Below, one piece after another: positions 23,738 to 35,098 of a stretch of 64,000 nt of DNA. The notes under the pieces are model-generated. The model was not told the origin of the DNA. It ran no database searches and saw nothing but the letters and a program-made list of their open reading frames with translations. The stretch spans positions 41,271,192 to 41,335,191 of the forward strand of contig NC_068566.1 in the NCBI RefSeq assembly GCF_025698545.1, in the 5' to 3' direction. The DNA comes from Gossypium raimondii. Its lineage: Eukaryota; Streptophyta; Magnoliopsida; Malvales; Malvaceae. Made by a program: the position numbers and the translations under genes. The first letter of the stretch is position 1, and each line of letters opens with the position of its first letter.

Positions 23738-26482
23738 TGTAACGACCCAAAATCCGTGGGCACCGGAAAAGTATATTATCGGGCTTCCGTCTTAGTAAAC
23801 TGAGTCATAAATAATTATTAGAAGTAATTATGAGTTTAGTTGAGTGCTTAATTAGGTGAATTTAGTCTAATTAAGAATAATTAGGAGAAAAGGATCAAAT
23901 CGAATAAAGAGTGAAAGTCTATTTATAAATTAAAAGAAAGTAAAAAGGGCTAAAGTGGCAATTAAGCCACTTACATGGAAAGAGGCGGCATATATGCGTT
24001 AAATTCAAGACTTATTTAAGTTATATATAAATATTATATGTATACAATAATAATAATAATTATTATTTATTTAAATTGCAATTTATATTAATTGTATTAT
24101 TTTATTATGGAATAAATTAAAATTAAGACAAATGTGTGGTGATAAGATGGTACAAGTGTAATAATGTATAAATATACACTTGTATTATAATTATTAATTA
24201 CTTAAAATTTAAGTAAAAGATATTAATTAATTAATTAATTATATTATGAGATTTTTATTTGGTAAACAAATTAAATAGTGACAATTGTATGGTGTTGATG
24301 GTGTACAAATGTGAATATATGATTGAATATTTAATAGATATTTAGAATAAATATATTATTATAGTATAAAGTAAATAAAATAAAAGGAAATAAAAACAAA
24401 GCAAAAGAAAAGAAACAGAATAGAAAGAACAAAGAAACAGAGAAAGAGACGAAACAGAGGAGAAACAGGGAGAAAGAAGAAAAGAAAGAAAAAAGGAAAA
24501 TAGGGTTTTAAAGCTTGGAATTTAACTTGGTAAGTCAATCAAGTCCTTTTCTTTTAATTTAGATGTTTTAGAAGTTAGTTTTGTTGAAAATAAGTTGAGG
24601 TTTTGGAAGTTAATAGATTTTTTTAGTAGGGTTTATGTTGAATAATGATGGAATTGAGGGTTTATTTGATAAAAATTTGATTGGAATTGAATAAAGGATT
24701 GAATTGTAAACTAAACTATATGTTTTAATTTTATGGATTAAATTGAAATAAATTCGAAATTATGAAAATATGATAAAAATTAAATAGTTACATATAAGTT
24801 TGGCAAGAAATTGAGTAGCAAGAAGGTATGAATTGAGAAAGAAAATATATAGATTTAGTTAGGATTAAATTGAAATTAAAGTAAAAGTTAGATAAAATTT
24901 CAGCAAGTAAATTGTGTTGTGCTAATGATTATGAAAATTATCTTAATTTCTTTTCGTAGCTAATATCGCACCCGAGGCATCCACGAGGAAAGGAAAAGAA
25001 AAAGTGGACGAGGAATAGACACGGGAATTACGGTTTGTATCACTATAATTCAAACTTTATTATTATTAAGTGTTTAATTTGCTAATTATGTGTGGTAAGT
25101 ATTTTAAGGTAAATGTTTAATAAATAATAAATTTATAATGTAGTAATGAAATTGAAACTGATACTGAACCGAATTATGGAATCTTGGATATTGTTTTGAT
25201 TCTTGAGTGAATTGTGAAAATCTGAATATTGTTATGCATAATGCATTGAATTGTGAAATTATCAAGTAAAGAATTACTGTAATCTTGTGAAACCGATTGA
25301 AATAAGGAATTATAATTGATCTTGAATTGAGATGGAAATTTATCTTGAAAAGTGAATTAAATACCCTATTAACTAGTCGGGCTAGAGCGGATATAGTTGG
25401 CATGCCATAGGATATGGAAGTGTACGGAGTATTTGCTTACTTCTTCGATCGGGCACTTATGTGCCGACTCATCTTATCATATCGATTCGGCACTTTGTGT
25501 GTCGAATCATTTATCTTATCATTATCAACTTCGGCACTTTGTGTGTCGAATCATTATTCTTATCATTATTACTCAAGACTTTGTGTGTTGAATCTTTATT
25601 CATATCGATTCGACATATATACTGGTGTGTTTGGTTGGAATCCGTGTATCCGCCGAGGCCGAGTCGAGTTAATAGGGGCAAATGAAATAAATTGACTGAT
25701 AAAATTAAATTGAGTAACATAGTATATGTGAAGAGTGAAATTTGAAATAAAGAAATAAGAATGATAATTATATATTTAATTAATTGATAATATAAAAAGG
25801 TTGAATTGTTTATTAGTAGTGATAATTGAATAAAAAGTATGTATGTGATTTAATGTATTTAATTATAAATTGAATTATAGTGATACCACTGAGTATATGC
25901 ATACTCAACAGTCTGGTTGTTTCCGTCATGCAGTTGTAGAAGTCAAATCCGAACCAACATCCAAAGCCGGACTGACTTGACAAACTTTTGGTGATGTATA
26001 ATTTTCCTTGGTAATGTGGCATGTACATAGGACATGTATAAAGGTTACTATGTTTTTAATATAAATTGTTGAAAATGTTAGTATTATAAGTTTATGAATT
26101 ATAATGAAAGAAGTTTATCTATATTTATTTAATTTAGTATATTGTTAAATTTAAATTGATATTATGTTGATTAAGTTGATTAGAAAGTATTTGGAATAGA
26201 AATTGAGAATGTGAAATGAATTGGTTGAATTGGTTGAATTGGTTGTGATTTGAAAATGAAATGGTTTTAATTGCAGGGGGTTTTATGTAAAAACAAGTAG
26301 AAATGCTGCCGAAATTTTTTTTAAAAAAAAGAATGAAGTCAATTACTAAAATATTATATGATTTTATGATTTTATCTTAATGTGTTGAATATTTAATTAA
26401 GAATTATCGTAAATTACCTGATACGTCCGGTAATGCGTCTTAACTCTATTCTGGCGACGGTTTGGGGTTAGGGGGTGTTACA
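23738..26482 (+). mobile_element. Solo LTR (family B, Gypsy-type) nested in the family A LTR
   Basis: It begins TGTAACGACCC and ends GGGGGTGTTACA and is flanked by perfect TGAAA duplications (23733-23737, 26483-26487). At 2745 bp with no coding domain it is a solo LTR. It contains short repeats of the form tcggcactttgtgtgtcgaa near 25450-25620. Its 3' end (cggtaatgcg...ctggcgacgg) is shared with the LTRs ending at 50243, 62698 and 62993. It is younger than the LTR it interrupts. Confidence 0.94.
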
Positions 26483-26830
26483 TGAAAATAGGATTAAATC
26501 AGAAACTAAATTAATTTCGGGACTGGAAATAGAAATAAAAACAACAAAAATGATTAAATTGTAATGCGCGTGAAAAGGAAAAGGACCAAAAGGGAAATAT
26601 TCCCACGTTGGCTAAACTGTGCCGTTCCAGCCAAATTTGTACACAGGGTCTATGGACCAAATCGAAATAAAAATGGAAATCTGGGGCAAAATTAAAACAA
26701 ATAATAAAAGGGGATAGGACCCAATTGTAAACAGCCTCAAAAGTGGAAGGACTAATAGCGAAAATAACCCCTCTGTTCCAAAAACACGCGGATCCTAGGA
26801 GGTTCGAGTCGGGTCGGTCCGCCCCAAGTC

Positions 26831-26897
26831 AACACGACGTCGTTTTGGGGCTTAAGGACGCCGGCCAAAACTGCGTCGTTTTACAAGGGTATATAAA
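26831..26897 (+). promoter_or_regulatory. LTR promoter: paired CGTCGTTTT motifs and TATA box
   Basis: Two motifs, acgacgtcgttttgg (26834-26848) and ccaaaactgcgtcgtttt (26865-26882), stand just upstream of TATATAAA (26890-26897). The same pair occurs upstream of a TATA box in the reverse-oriented copy at 45937-46005. Confidence 0.6.
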
Positions 26898-27710
26898 CCA
26901 ATATTTTGAGAAAAAAATCATTTGGGCATTGAGAAAGAAAAAAAAAAGAAGAGGGAGGGGGAATTTTCTCTCTGGACCAGGTCCAGTTTTCGGTGAGGCC
27001 TCGCCGCACCGTCGCCGCGCCGGCCATCGTGCAAGGTGGTCGGAAAATTTTAAAAGGTAATTTTTTTTATATTTATACGAACAATTTTAAAAAAAATGGG
27101 TATATGAACTGCTTCGAAAGGAAGAAAAAAAAAGACCTTAATGCTTTTCTTTTTCGTTCACTGCTTGCAATCTTGGGTTGAATCTGTTTTTTTTTCTTTT
27201 TGCTTTTATACTTCTCAGAACATTTGTACAAGATCTAAAAAAAAAAGTCCCCCTTTTCGTTTTTTTACAAATCGGCTTTATAGCCTAAAATAAAAATTAA
27301 ATTTGCTATTCTAGTCTTGTCTGCTTTTGTTTCTGCTTCTCTTGTTGCGTGTTTGCAAGTCCTAGTAGAGCAGGTGACGGTGGGTGGTCGACGTGACAGG
27401 CGGCAGAGGTTAGGTGCAGCGGCTAGGGTTTTCTGCTGCTGAAATTTGTTTTCCATTTGGGCTAGGGTTTCTGTTATTGGGCTGATTTTGGGTTATTTTG
27501 ATTTGGGCTTATTTGTTTTATTTTCTCTGGTGGGCCGGGCAAATTTGGGCTTCTACAATGACAAGTGGCAATCTCTTAGTACATTCCATGGTAGATTTAA
27601 ATTTTTTTAAAAAAACTTTAAAAATAATAAATTAATAAATATATTTTTTTTTCAAATCAAGAATGAATCTAAACAAATGATTATCCAAATTGAATATCCT
27701 CAGGATAGTC

Positions 27711-27723
27711 TGGTATCAGGGCC
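27711..27723 (+). promoter_or_regulatory. Pararetrovirus minus-strand primer-binding site
   Basis: TGGTATCAGGGCC matches the complement of the initiator tRNA-Met 3' end (consensus TGGTATCAGAGC) with one difference. Caulimoviridae prime reverse transcription here. Confidence 0.85.
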
Positions 27724-27952
27724 AAGGAGGAGTAGATATTTTTAAGTTTTGAAAATATTTAATTTGTTTTCAATATTTCCGAGTTCTGGTTTAACTGTCT
27801 TCATTAATGTATTATTATTTTGTTGAGAATTGATACACTGTCCAGTTAGTCATGGGTTAGGCGTGTCAAGGACAAAGTATCCCTGTAGGCAACTTTAATA
27901 ATCCGAAAATCCAGATAGTATAACCCCCTTGTAGGAAATAAGAAAACAAAGA

Positions 27953-29116
27953 ATGTTTATTTTCCTTAGAAGAATCAATTCTTCTGCAAGCTTTGTTTCC
28001 AATCAATCCCAAGAATTCGACCAAACCTCAAACAACACTGTTAATGAACAAGAAGAACATTATGAAAATATTCCCCAAAGATTTGATAATTGGACTCTTT
28101 CAAGAGTTCCAACAAACCAAGTCTACAAGAAAACAACTTTTGAAAATTTAAATGTTTTTTGCAGTTACGTTATAAAAACAAAAGAAATGAGTTTACCTAT
28201 TCAAAAAGAATATGAAATAATCCAATTATTAGATAGAGTCGTCATTAATAAACTCAAATAACAAAGATACAAATATGTCCATTTTGGACTAGTCCAGGTT
28301 GGTGTCAAACCTCTTAGTGTTGAAGCCACTAAAAATACCTCAATTTTAGTTGTCTTAAGAGACTAAAGACACATCATGTTTAATGACTCATTATTAGGAA
28401 CTATAGAAACAAGCCTATGTACAGGCCCGATACATTTTAATTGTTATCCAAATTTTATAGTTTCTTTGACTGACAAAAATATTTTACAATCTTTGACCCT
28501 CCAAATACATACCCATAACTACAAAATGCTTCCTGGTACGGAAGTATTAACATTAGTCTATAGACTCCATTTCAAAGCTATGTATTCTGTTGTTAATACC
28601 AAGGCTTTACTCCAAAGCCCAAAAAGAGAAACCCTCTTAATAGAGACAGATACCACAATATCTCATATCACAATCCCAAGAACAATACAATGGCATGAGA
28701 TAAACCTTCTTGATAAGTGGAAACTTGAGGGTGCTACAGACCCTGTGGCACCAACTCTCATAAGAAACACTTCATTAAGTGAAATCTCTCAGCACCAAGA
28801 TGGCACAGTTGAATCAAAATTCAACAGGCCACAAAGAATGCCTCTAAGATATTCCTTCGAAGTAGGAAGTGCCAGCACAGCTTTTAGAAGATTAAATTTA
28901 AAAGAAGAGTCAAATCCAGAAACACAAACAGTAGATTTTAAGACAGCCAGAGCCACTGTCTCTTCTATCCCAACAACATTTAGAACCAATTTACAAGGAA
29001 TAGATAATTCCTCAAATATAGTTCAACCTATCTATGCCAGACAGGAAGAGAGTCCCCAAAATTCACCTAATATGTCACCAACATATTCATCAATGACTAA
29101 TAATGCAAGACAATGA
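27953..29116 (+). pseudogene. Pararetrovirus movement protein, broken
   Basis: One reading frame runs from 27953 to 29116 but is cut by in-frame TAA codons at 28259-28261 and 28364-28366. The segment after the second stop has the features of a 30K-superfamily movement protein, the family that lets plant viruses pass through plasmodesmata. The C-terminal part is polar and Ser/Thr/Gln-rich. The stops show that the copy is inactive. Confidence 0.8.
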
Positions 29117-29996
29117 GAAAATTCAGAAATATTTGTTTTAGAAAAAAACTTTTGAGATAAACAAAGAATGGTGTAGAAAACACTTCCATTCCAACAAAAA
29201 TAAGCAAAAAAGAGAAGATTACTTTAAAAATTATAATGATAAAAAAGAAAGCATTGTTCAAGAATATTATGAATTTATGAATACCCATAAAATCCATATA
29301 AAATTCTTTGAAAGGTTTGAAGAATATTATTCAGAATTTGTTAATACAGTAAAACATAATACTAGATGGCAGACTAATAAAGAAGAAGTTGAATCTCGAC
29401 ATCCCCCTTTAATGGAGGTTCAATATCTTCACAAAAATACTGGAATAAAAGCAAATTCTTTAAGAATGAGAGCTCCTGATGCAGGAGAACAAATCTCATC
29501 AAAATATATTAAAATGATAGTAGAACAAAACAATTATACAAATATCAATCTTCATACAATAGGAAAACAATTAGATTATATTGAGAATTTGGTGGAAAGC
29601 CAACCGATCAGGAAAGAACCAGTAAAAGAGATAACCAAAAAAAGTTCTAAATAACCAATATTCACACCTTATGAGATTCCAAAACCTTCCTAAAAATCCC
29701 AAAATGATTTCTTAACAGAAATCCAAAATAGACTTAATGCTTTAGAAAGTTACAAGTCTGAATTAATTGCCCCTGATACCCCAATACAAGCCCAACATTT
29801 AGTAAATAAATTACACCAATCCTCCCAATCTGACTCTAACCAGTCAGATGAACAATAAATTAACAAGATGGCTTGAAAAGAACCAAAAAGATTATATTAT
29901 CCAAAAACCACTGCACCTAATCTTAACATAGAAGAATAACCTGTTTTCCAAAATAAATAAAATGCTAATACAATTTATGAATGGAATATAGATGGA
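29117..29996 (+). pseudogene. Pararetrovirus region between movement and coat domains
   Basis: The reading frame shifts after the movement domain. An open piece at 29277-29654 is rich in Lys, Glu and Asn and has no catalytic motif that I recognise. It is followed by a stop-ridden stretch to 29996. By position it links the movement and coat domains of the polyprotein. Confidence 0.6.
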
Positions 29997-30880
29997 ATGT
30001 TTGAATACAATATTCTTAGTTTATTACAACAAATGACAATGGTTCCAAATGTTTATAAAACCCAAAATCAAAATGGATTAATCAGTGATCATGCTATAGC
30101 TAATCTTTTAGCTGTAGGATTTCCTGGTCAATTAAAAGGATGGTGGGATCATGCACTCACTAAAACCCAACAGGAAGAAATTTTAAAAGCAATAAAAAAG
30201 GATGACCAAGGAAGAATTATTTTAGATGAACAAGAAAGAGAAATCCAAGATGTAGTAGCAACTTTAATTTTCTCAATCTTTAAACACTTTATAGGAGATC
30301 CTTCTCATCTTAAAGATAGAAATTCAGAATTATTATCAAATTTAAAATGCAAAAAATTAACCGATTTTAAATGGTATAAAGATGTCTTTATGACTAGAGT
30401 TATGCAAAGATCTGATAACCAACAACCATTTTGGAAAGAAAAGTTTCTAGCAGGACTTCCCACTTTATTAGGAGAAAAAGTTAGAAATCAAATAAGAGAA
30501 AATTACAGGTATTATTCCATATGAAAAGCTTATATATGGTGAACTAATTAGTTTCACCCAAAAGAATGATTAAAATTTGTCAAGATTTAAAATTACAAAA
30601 CAACTTAAGAAAGAAAGATATCGATGTAGAAAGTAATTAGGATCATTTTGCCATCAATTTGATATTAGGAATGAACCTTTTTTCAAAAACATGTTGCCTT
30701 GTAAAGTCGAAAAATATGAAAAGAATATTTCGAATATTATAAAAATCCAAATATAGAAAATACGAAAAGGAAAAAACAACAAAAATAGAAAACAAAATTG
30801 ATAAAACAATAAAATGTTATAGATGTGGAAAACCAGGATATATCTGAAAATATTGTAAAATTAAAAGAAAAACCAATAAT
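29997..30880 (+). pseudogene. Pararetrovirus coat protein with zinc knuckle, broken
   Basis: The open piece 29997-30524 has the character of a caulimovirid capsid core (GQLKGWWDHAL and a Trp-Tyr-Lys segment). Beyond a stop-ridden stretch comes a Cys-rich knuckle at 30815-30856. In it the His ligand position is Tyr and an in-frame TGA (30845-30847) precedes the last Cys. Capsid and knuckle would pack the RNA; here both are damaged. Confidence 0.78.
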
Positions 30881-31038
30881 TTAAATCTAGATGAAGAAAT
30901 AGAACAAAAATTAAATGAGATTCTATTAGAAACAACTTCTTCTGAAAATGATACATCTACCGAAACAGATGAATTACAAATAGACGAATTACATACAACA
31001 TCCAGTCTTCTGGTGATGAAAATGAACCCTCAATTAAT

Positions 31039-31824
31039 ATGTTAAGCAAAGATCAAAAATTTATTATTGAAGTTATTGATAAAATTCAAGACCCAGAACT
31101 TAAAAGAGAATGCCTTTTGAAATTAAATTCCTCATTAAAAGATAAACCAGAAAAAGAAAAAGAAAATATTTCTAGTCAATCACAAATGTATAATATACAA
31201 GATATAATATTTAATAAATATGAAAAAATAAAACCAAGACAAATTACAAATTCTGAATTACAGTTGGAAATAAAACAAATTAAACTAGAACTTTCTCAAC
31301 TTAAAATAGAACAGCAAGAAATGAAAGAACAAATGCAGACCTTAAAACACGAAACCTCAAAAAAAAGTTCGTCAAAAACTGAACCTGAACCTGAAAAAAA
31401 CACACAGGAATATATGATGGTTCTAACTGAAGTATCTATTCAAATATATTTAATAAAAATAAATATTGTCATAAACAATGAATTTCAATTAAAAACAATA
31501 GCCCTTTTTGATACAGGAGCGGACCAAAACTGCATTAGAGAAGGGATAATTCCAACAAAATATTATAACAAAACATCAGACTATCTTAAAGCTGCAAATG
31601 GGAAAAAACTAAAAATTACTTACAAAATTCCCAATGCAGAAATATCTAACAAAGGTATAAACTATCAAACATGTTTTTTAATGGTAAAAGATATTACCCA
31701 AGATGTCATATTAGGAACTCCATTCATATTCTTACTCAAACCTTATAAAGTAACAAATAATTCTATCTCCACCAAAGTTTTAAATACTAAAATAAAATTT
31801 CCTTTTGTAGAAAAACCAAAATAA
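31039..31824 (+). pseudogene. Pararetrovirus aspartic protease region
   Basis: This 261-codon open piece begins with a Lys/Glu-rich, probably coiled-coil segment, followed by a retropepsin-like domain. The active-site motif DTGA is at 31510-31521 and an ILGTPF segment lies near 31710. The piece itself is open, but it is cut from the upstream coat and downstream RT pieces by stops. Confidence 0.82.
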
Positions 31825-31989
31825 GAAATCTCAACTTATTAAAATCTTTATCCATCCATAATGGGCAAATTAATAATTTAATTAATCATAAATGAAGCAA
31901 ATCTCTTTTCTAAATGGAGAAATATGTTTTAAAAATTGACTGAACAATTAGGAAAAGAAAAGTACTAAAAGGATAAATCAAATCAAAGA

Positions 31990-33375
31990 AGAAATAGAAT
32001 CAACAATTTGTTCTGACATTCCTAATGCCTTTTGGAATAGGAAAAAACACGAAGTAACATTACCATATGAAAATAATTTTGATGAAAGACAAATACCTAC
32101 AAAAGCAAGACCCATACAAATGAACAAATAAATGGAAGAATTTTGTAAAAAAGAAATACAAGACCTTCTTAATAAAAATTTAATTAGGAAAAACAGTTCT
32201 CCTTGGAGTTGTTCAGCATTATATATAATAAAAAATGCAGAACTCGAAAGAGGAACGCCAAGATTAGTAATTAATTACAAACCTCTAAATCAAGCCTTAA
32301 AATGGATTAGATACCCAATACCAAATAAGAAAGATTTGCTACAGAAACTTTGTAATACAATTATTTTCTCAAAATTTGACATGAAATTTGGATTTTGGCA
32401 AATCCTAATAAAAGAAGAAGAAAGATATAAAACGGCATTTACTATACCATTTGGACAATATGAATGGAATGTAATGCCTTTTGGGTTAAAAATGTTCCAT
32501 CTGAGTTTCAAAGAATAATGAATGATATGATATTTTTTACCAATATTCTCAATCCACAATAGTATACATCGATGATGTATTAGTGTTTTCAGAAAATTTA
32601 GAAAAACAGTTTAAACATTTATCGATCTTTATAAAAGTCATAAAAAATAATGGTTTAGTAGTTTCTAAATCCAAGATAAGTTTGTTCCAAACCAAAGTAA
32701 GGTTTTTAGGTCATTACATTACCCAAGGAACCATTACCCCAATAGAACGGTCTATAGAGTTTGCTAGCAAATTCCCAGACCAAATCCTTGATAAAGTCCA
32801 ATTACAAAGATTCTTAGGAAGCCTCAATTATGTCATAGACTTTTATCCAGGTCTTAGCAAATTATGTAAACCGTTATATGATAGGCTCAAAAAGTATCCA
32901 CAACCTTGGACAAATAACCACACCGATATTATCACCCAAATCAAAAAACAAATCACTAAGCTTCCTTGTTTATATTTAGTCGATCCAAATGCCCCAAAGA
33001 TTGTAGAAACAAATGCTTCTGAAATAGGATACGGTGGGATCCTAAAACAAGTTAAAGGAGGAAAAGAGCAAATAGTCCAGTTTACTTCCAAACACTGAAA
33101 TCCTACTCAGCAAAATTATAGTACTATTAAAAAAGAAAATTTATCAATTGTTTTGTACATTACAAAATTCCAAAGTGATTTATTAAATCAAAAATTTCTT
33201 TTACGAATCGATTGCAAATCAGCAAAAGAAGTTTTACAAAAAAGATGTTCAAAATATTGCCTCAAAACAGATTTTTGCAAGATGGCAGGTAATTTTGAGC
33301 ATATTTGATTTTGATATTGAATACATCAAAGGAGAAACTAATTTTTTGCCTGATTTTCTCACCAGAGAGTTTCTT
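31990..33375 (+). pseudogene. Pararetrovirus reverse transcriptase-RNase H, broken
   Basis: Open pieces at 32132-32518 and 32583-33098 carry the RT fingers and palm. One palm Asp is in KFDMKFGFWQ and the YIDD box is at 32563-32574; a frameshift and stops lie between them. The thumb and connection end in RNase H, where the first catalytic acid position reads Asn (ETNAS, about 33006-33020). Remnants of the rest of RNase H continue to about 33370. The domain would copy pregenomic RNA to DNA; this copy cannot. Confidence 0.87.
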
Positions 33376-33380
33376 CAAAA

Positions 33381-34685
33381 ATGCCACCCAAACTCCGCGA
33401 CAAAGGAAAAGGGAAAATAGGAGAGTCATCCAAAACCCAAATTTCCTCAAAACCAATTAAGTCATGGTATGAAATTTGCCATGAAGAAGAAAATGAGAAA
33501 TCATCATCATCGTCAAAATCATCCAAAAATACAATAATTCAAGATGCACAAGATCCAAATGAAATTGGCTCTCAAATCAAAAAATGGATTGAGTCTCTTT
33601 CTCAATCCCCAGAAGTAGCATTGGCCTTTTCACAAATGAAAGAGGAAACTCCTCTCAAACAAATTGCTGCTGAAGCAGCAAAGATTTCAATAAAGAGATT
33701 GTTTTACACAAACCAAAATCTCTCAAAAATATTTTAAAAGAGGCTTCTCTCCAAGATGTTTTTCCAAAAGAGATAGCAGTGTCTTCACAGATTGCTACAC
33801 AAAAATCTTCACAATATTTTCCAAACAAATATTTTGAAAAAATTCTTGTTATGGAGGAAGAATTTCAAGAAAAACCTCCACATATACTTGCAAAAAAACT
33901 TTTCAATGGATGGCATTTCAAACCAATGGATTCTCAAAAACCCCAACAGTATTATGAAAACATACTGGTTCAAACTGGATCAGTATTATTCAAACATTAC
34001 ATAGACCCAAAAGATCCAAATTTTATTACCCATTCAACAGCCCAAATATTAAAAATTCTTCGACCAAGAGATTGGAGTGAAAACCCAAATTCTCCAAAGA
34101 AATTCCCAGCCAAATTTACCACCAAAATAGACCAGTACCCATATTTTACATATTGGGATTACCAAATGGCATGGTACAATGCCTTCTTAATGAACAACCA
34201 ACACATGAGACATTCTTGGCTCATATATTTCAAATACGGCATCCAATTCAAATTCCCAAACTGGTTCCAAGAATGGTGGGATTGTGCATTTCTTGGATTG
34301 TTTCATGGAATTATTCTTATGAGCAAGATCAATATATCGGAAATCCATTACTAGTTCGGAACTATAGGACTAAATGGTGGGACAAATTTAATAATGAAAA
34401 ATATGATTCAAAATATTTGGATAATTTTTTCAACAAGAATCCAAGATTATGTAAGTCCGCAGCCCCGGATCAAACCACAGCAAAATTCCTTCAAGCAAAG
34501 TAGACAGCTAGTGCGATGTTAGTTCAAGCCAAGACCAAAAAGGAATACAAAAAACTCATGGTTGAAATGCTCAGCTCATTGGATTCTAAATCCGAAGATG
34601 AAAAATCTTCAGCATCCTCAATCAAGACGGTGGATCTTGCAGATGATACCATTTCAGTGACCAGCACCAGGACCAAGAAAAAATG
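33381..34685 (+). pseudogene. Pararetrovirus second frame (ORF2), function unknown, frameshifted
   Basis: Downstream of RNase H an ATG at 33381 opens a frame whose pieces switch phase twice: 33381-33737, 33779-34354 and about 34270-34503, with readable sequence to about 34685. It begins with a Lys/Ser-rich basic region, then a Trp/Tyr/Phe-rich domain (for example FPNWFQEWWDC), and ends in a Ser/Lys-rich tail. It has no motif of a known enzyme. Florendoviruses are described as carrying an extra frame here, which supports the family assignment; homology of this piece is inference. Confidence 0.65.
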
Positions 34686-34897
34686 ATGCAAGAAAAGATG
34701 AGTGAACAGGAAATATTCTCTAATGAAAACAGTAAATATTCCCCTGCAAGAAAAGATGCATGAATAGTAAATATTCTCTGTAATTTGTATTTTTGTAATC
34801 AGAGAATATATTCTCTGAAAAGTTTTAATCAAAGTCTCAAATGTAATGATGAAAGGGAAAATTTCCCAGTTCAAATGATGTAAAGAGATAATAGCCC

Positions 34898-34908
34898 TCT
34901 ATAAAAGG
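34898..34908 (+). promoter_or_regulatory. Pararetrovirus promoter TATA box
   Basis: TCTATAAAAGG at 34898-34908 follows the end of ORF2 and precedes the leader that ends at the second primer-binding site near 35098. Pregenomic RNA would start about 30 bp downstream. Activity is not implied. Confidence 0.65.
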
Positions 34909-35098
34909 CTATCAGATTCAGAATGAAAACAGGACTCGAAATACCCATTGCAGAAATCAAAACTCGTTTCTCCAAAGTTTCAAAGTTTCTCCAATTTTTT
35001 AAGTTTTCAAAATTTAATTTTTAAAATTTTTATTACAAATTTCAAATTACGATTACCTCATTCCAAACCCGATCCTCAGATCCTCGGGATAGTCTGGT

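Larger units (their letters stand above)
22304..27557 (+). mobile_element. Solo LTR of a Gypsy-type element (family A, copy 1), interrupted
   Basis: The LTR begins TGTTGACACC and ends GGGCTTCTACA, with perfect 5-bp duplications ATGAC at 22299-22303 and 27558-27562. No internal domain or second LTR is present, so it is a solo LTR left by recombination. Without the nested LTR it is about 2.5 kb. It holds a TATA box (TATATAAA, 26890-26897), paired CGTCGTTTT motifs upstream (26831-26884), and three degenerate subrepeats of the cccgtaagttagg.ac type near 22680, 22795 and 22895. Copies 2 and 3 lie at 45770-47637 and 47894-50079. Confidence 0.92.
22115..27690. repeat. Left arm of a large inverted-repeat structure (split by solo LTR)
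   Basis: The arm comprises about 22115-22303 and, beyond an inserted LTR, 27563-27690. The block with gtcgatgaccttgatacgta (22130) matches in reverse orientation 36420-36500. The block with cactgatagtcaatttgatg (about 22279) matches in reverse orientation 35720-35870. The continuation at 27563-27690 (atttttttttcaaatcaag, then aatgaatct.aacaaatg) matches in reverse orientation 35570-35700. So the arms flank the pararetrovirus copy. Confidence 0.8.
27697..35098 (+). mobile_element. Endogenous pararetrovirus (Caulimoviridae, Florendovirus-like), one genome length
   Basis: In order the copy holds a tRNA-Met primer-binding site, movement protein, coat protein with zinc knuckle, aspartic protease, reverse transcriptase, RNase H, and a second frame of unknown function, followed by a promoter and a leader. 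A movement protein plus the lack of integrase and LTRs marks it as a plant pararetrovirus. The order, with an extra frame after RNase H, fits the florendoviruses found in many flowering plant genomes; the genus is inference. An 18-bp sequence at 27697-27714 recurs at 35081-35098 with one mismatch, so the insert runs from one primer-binding site to the next. All frames are broken, so this is a fossil. Confidence 0.9.

Noticed and set aside
26743..27060. 105-codon frame in the family A LTR
   Set aside because: It covers the LTR promoter and leader and shows no protein family features.
27697..35098. Reading the pararetrovirus as a Ty3/Gypsy element
   Set aside because: There is no integrase and there are no LTRs; a movement-protein-like domain precedes the coat domain, which points to Caulimoviridae.
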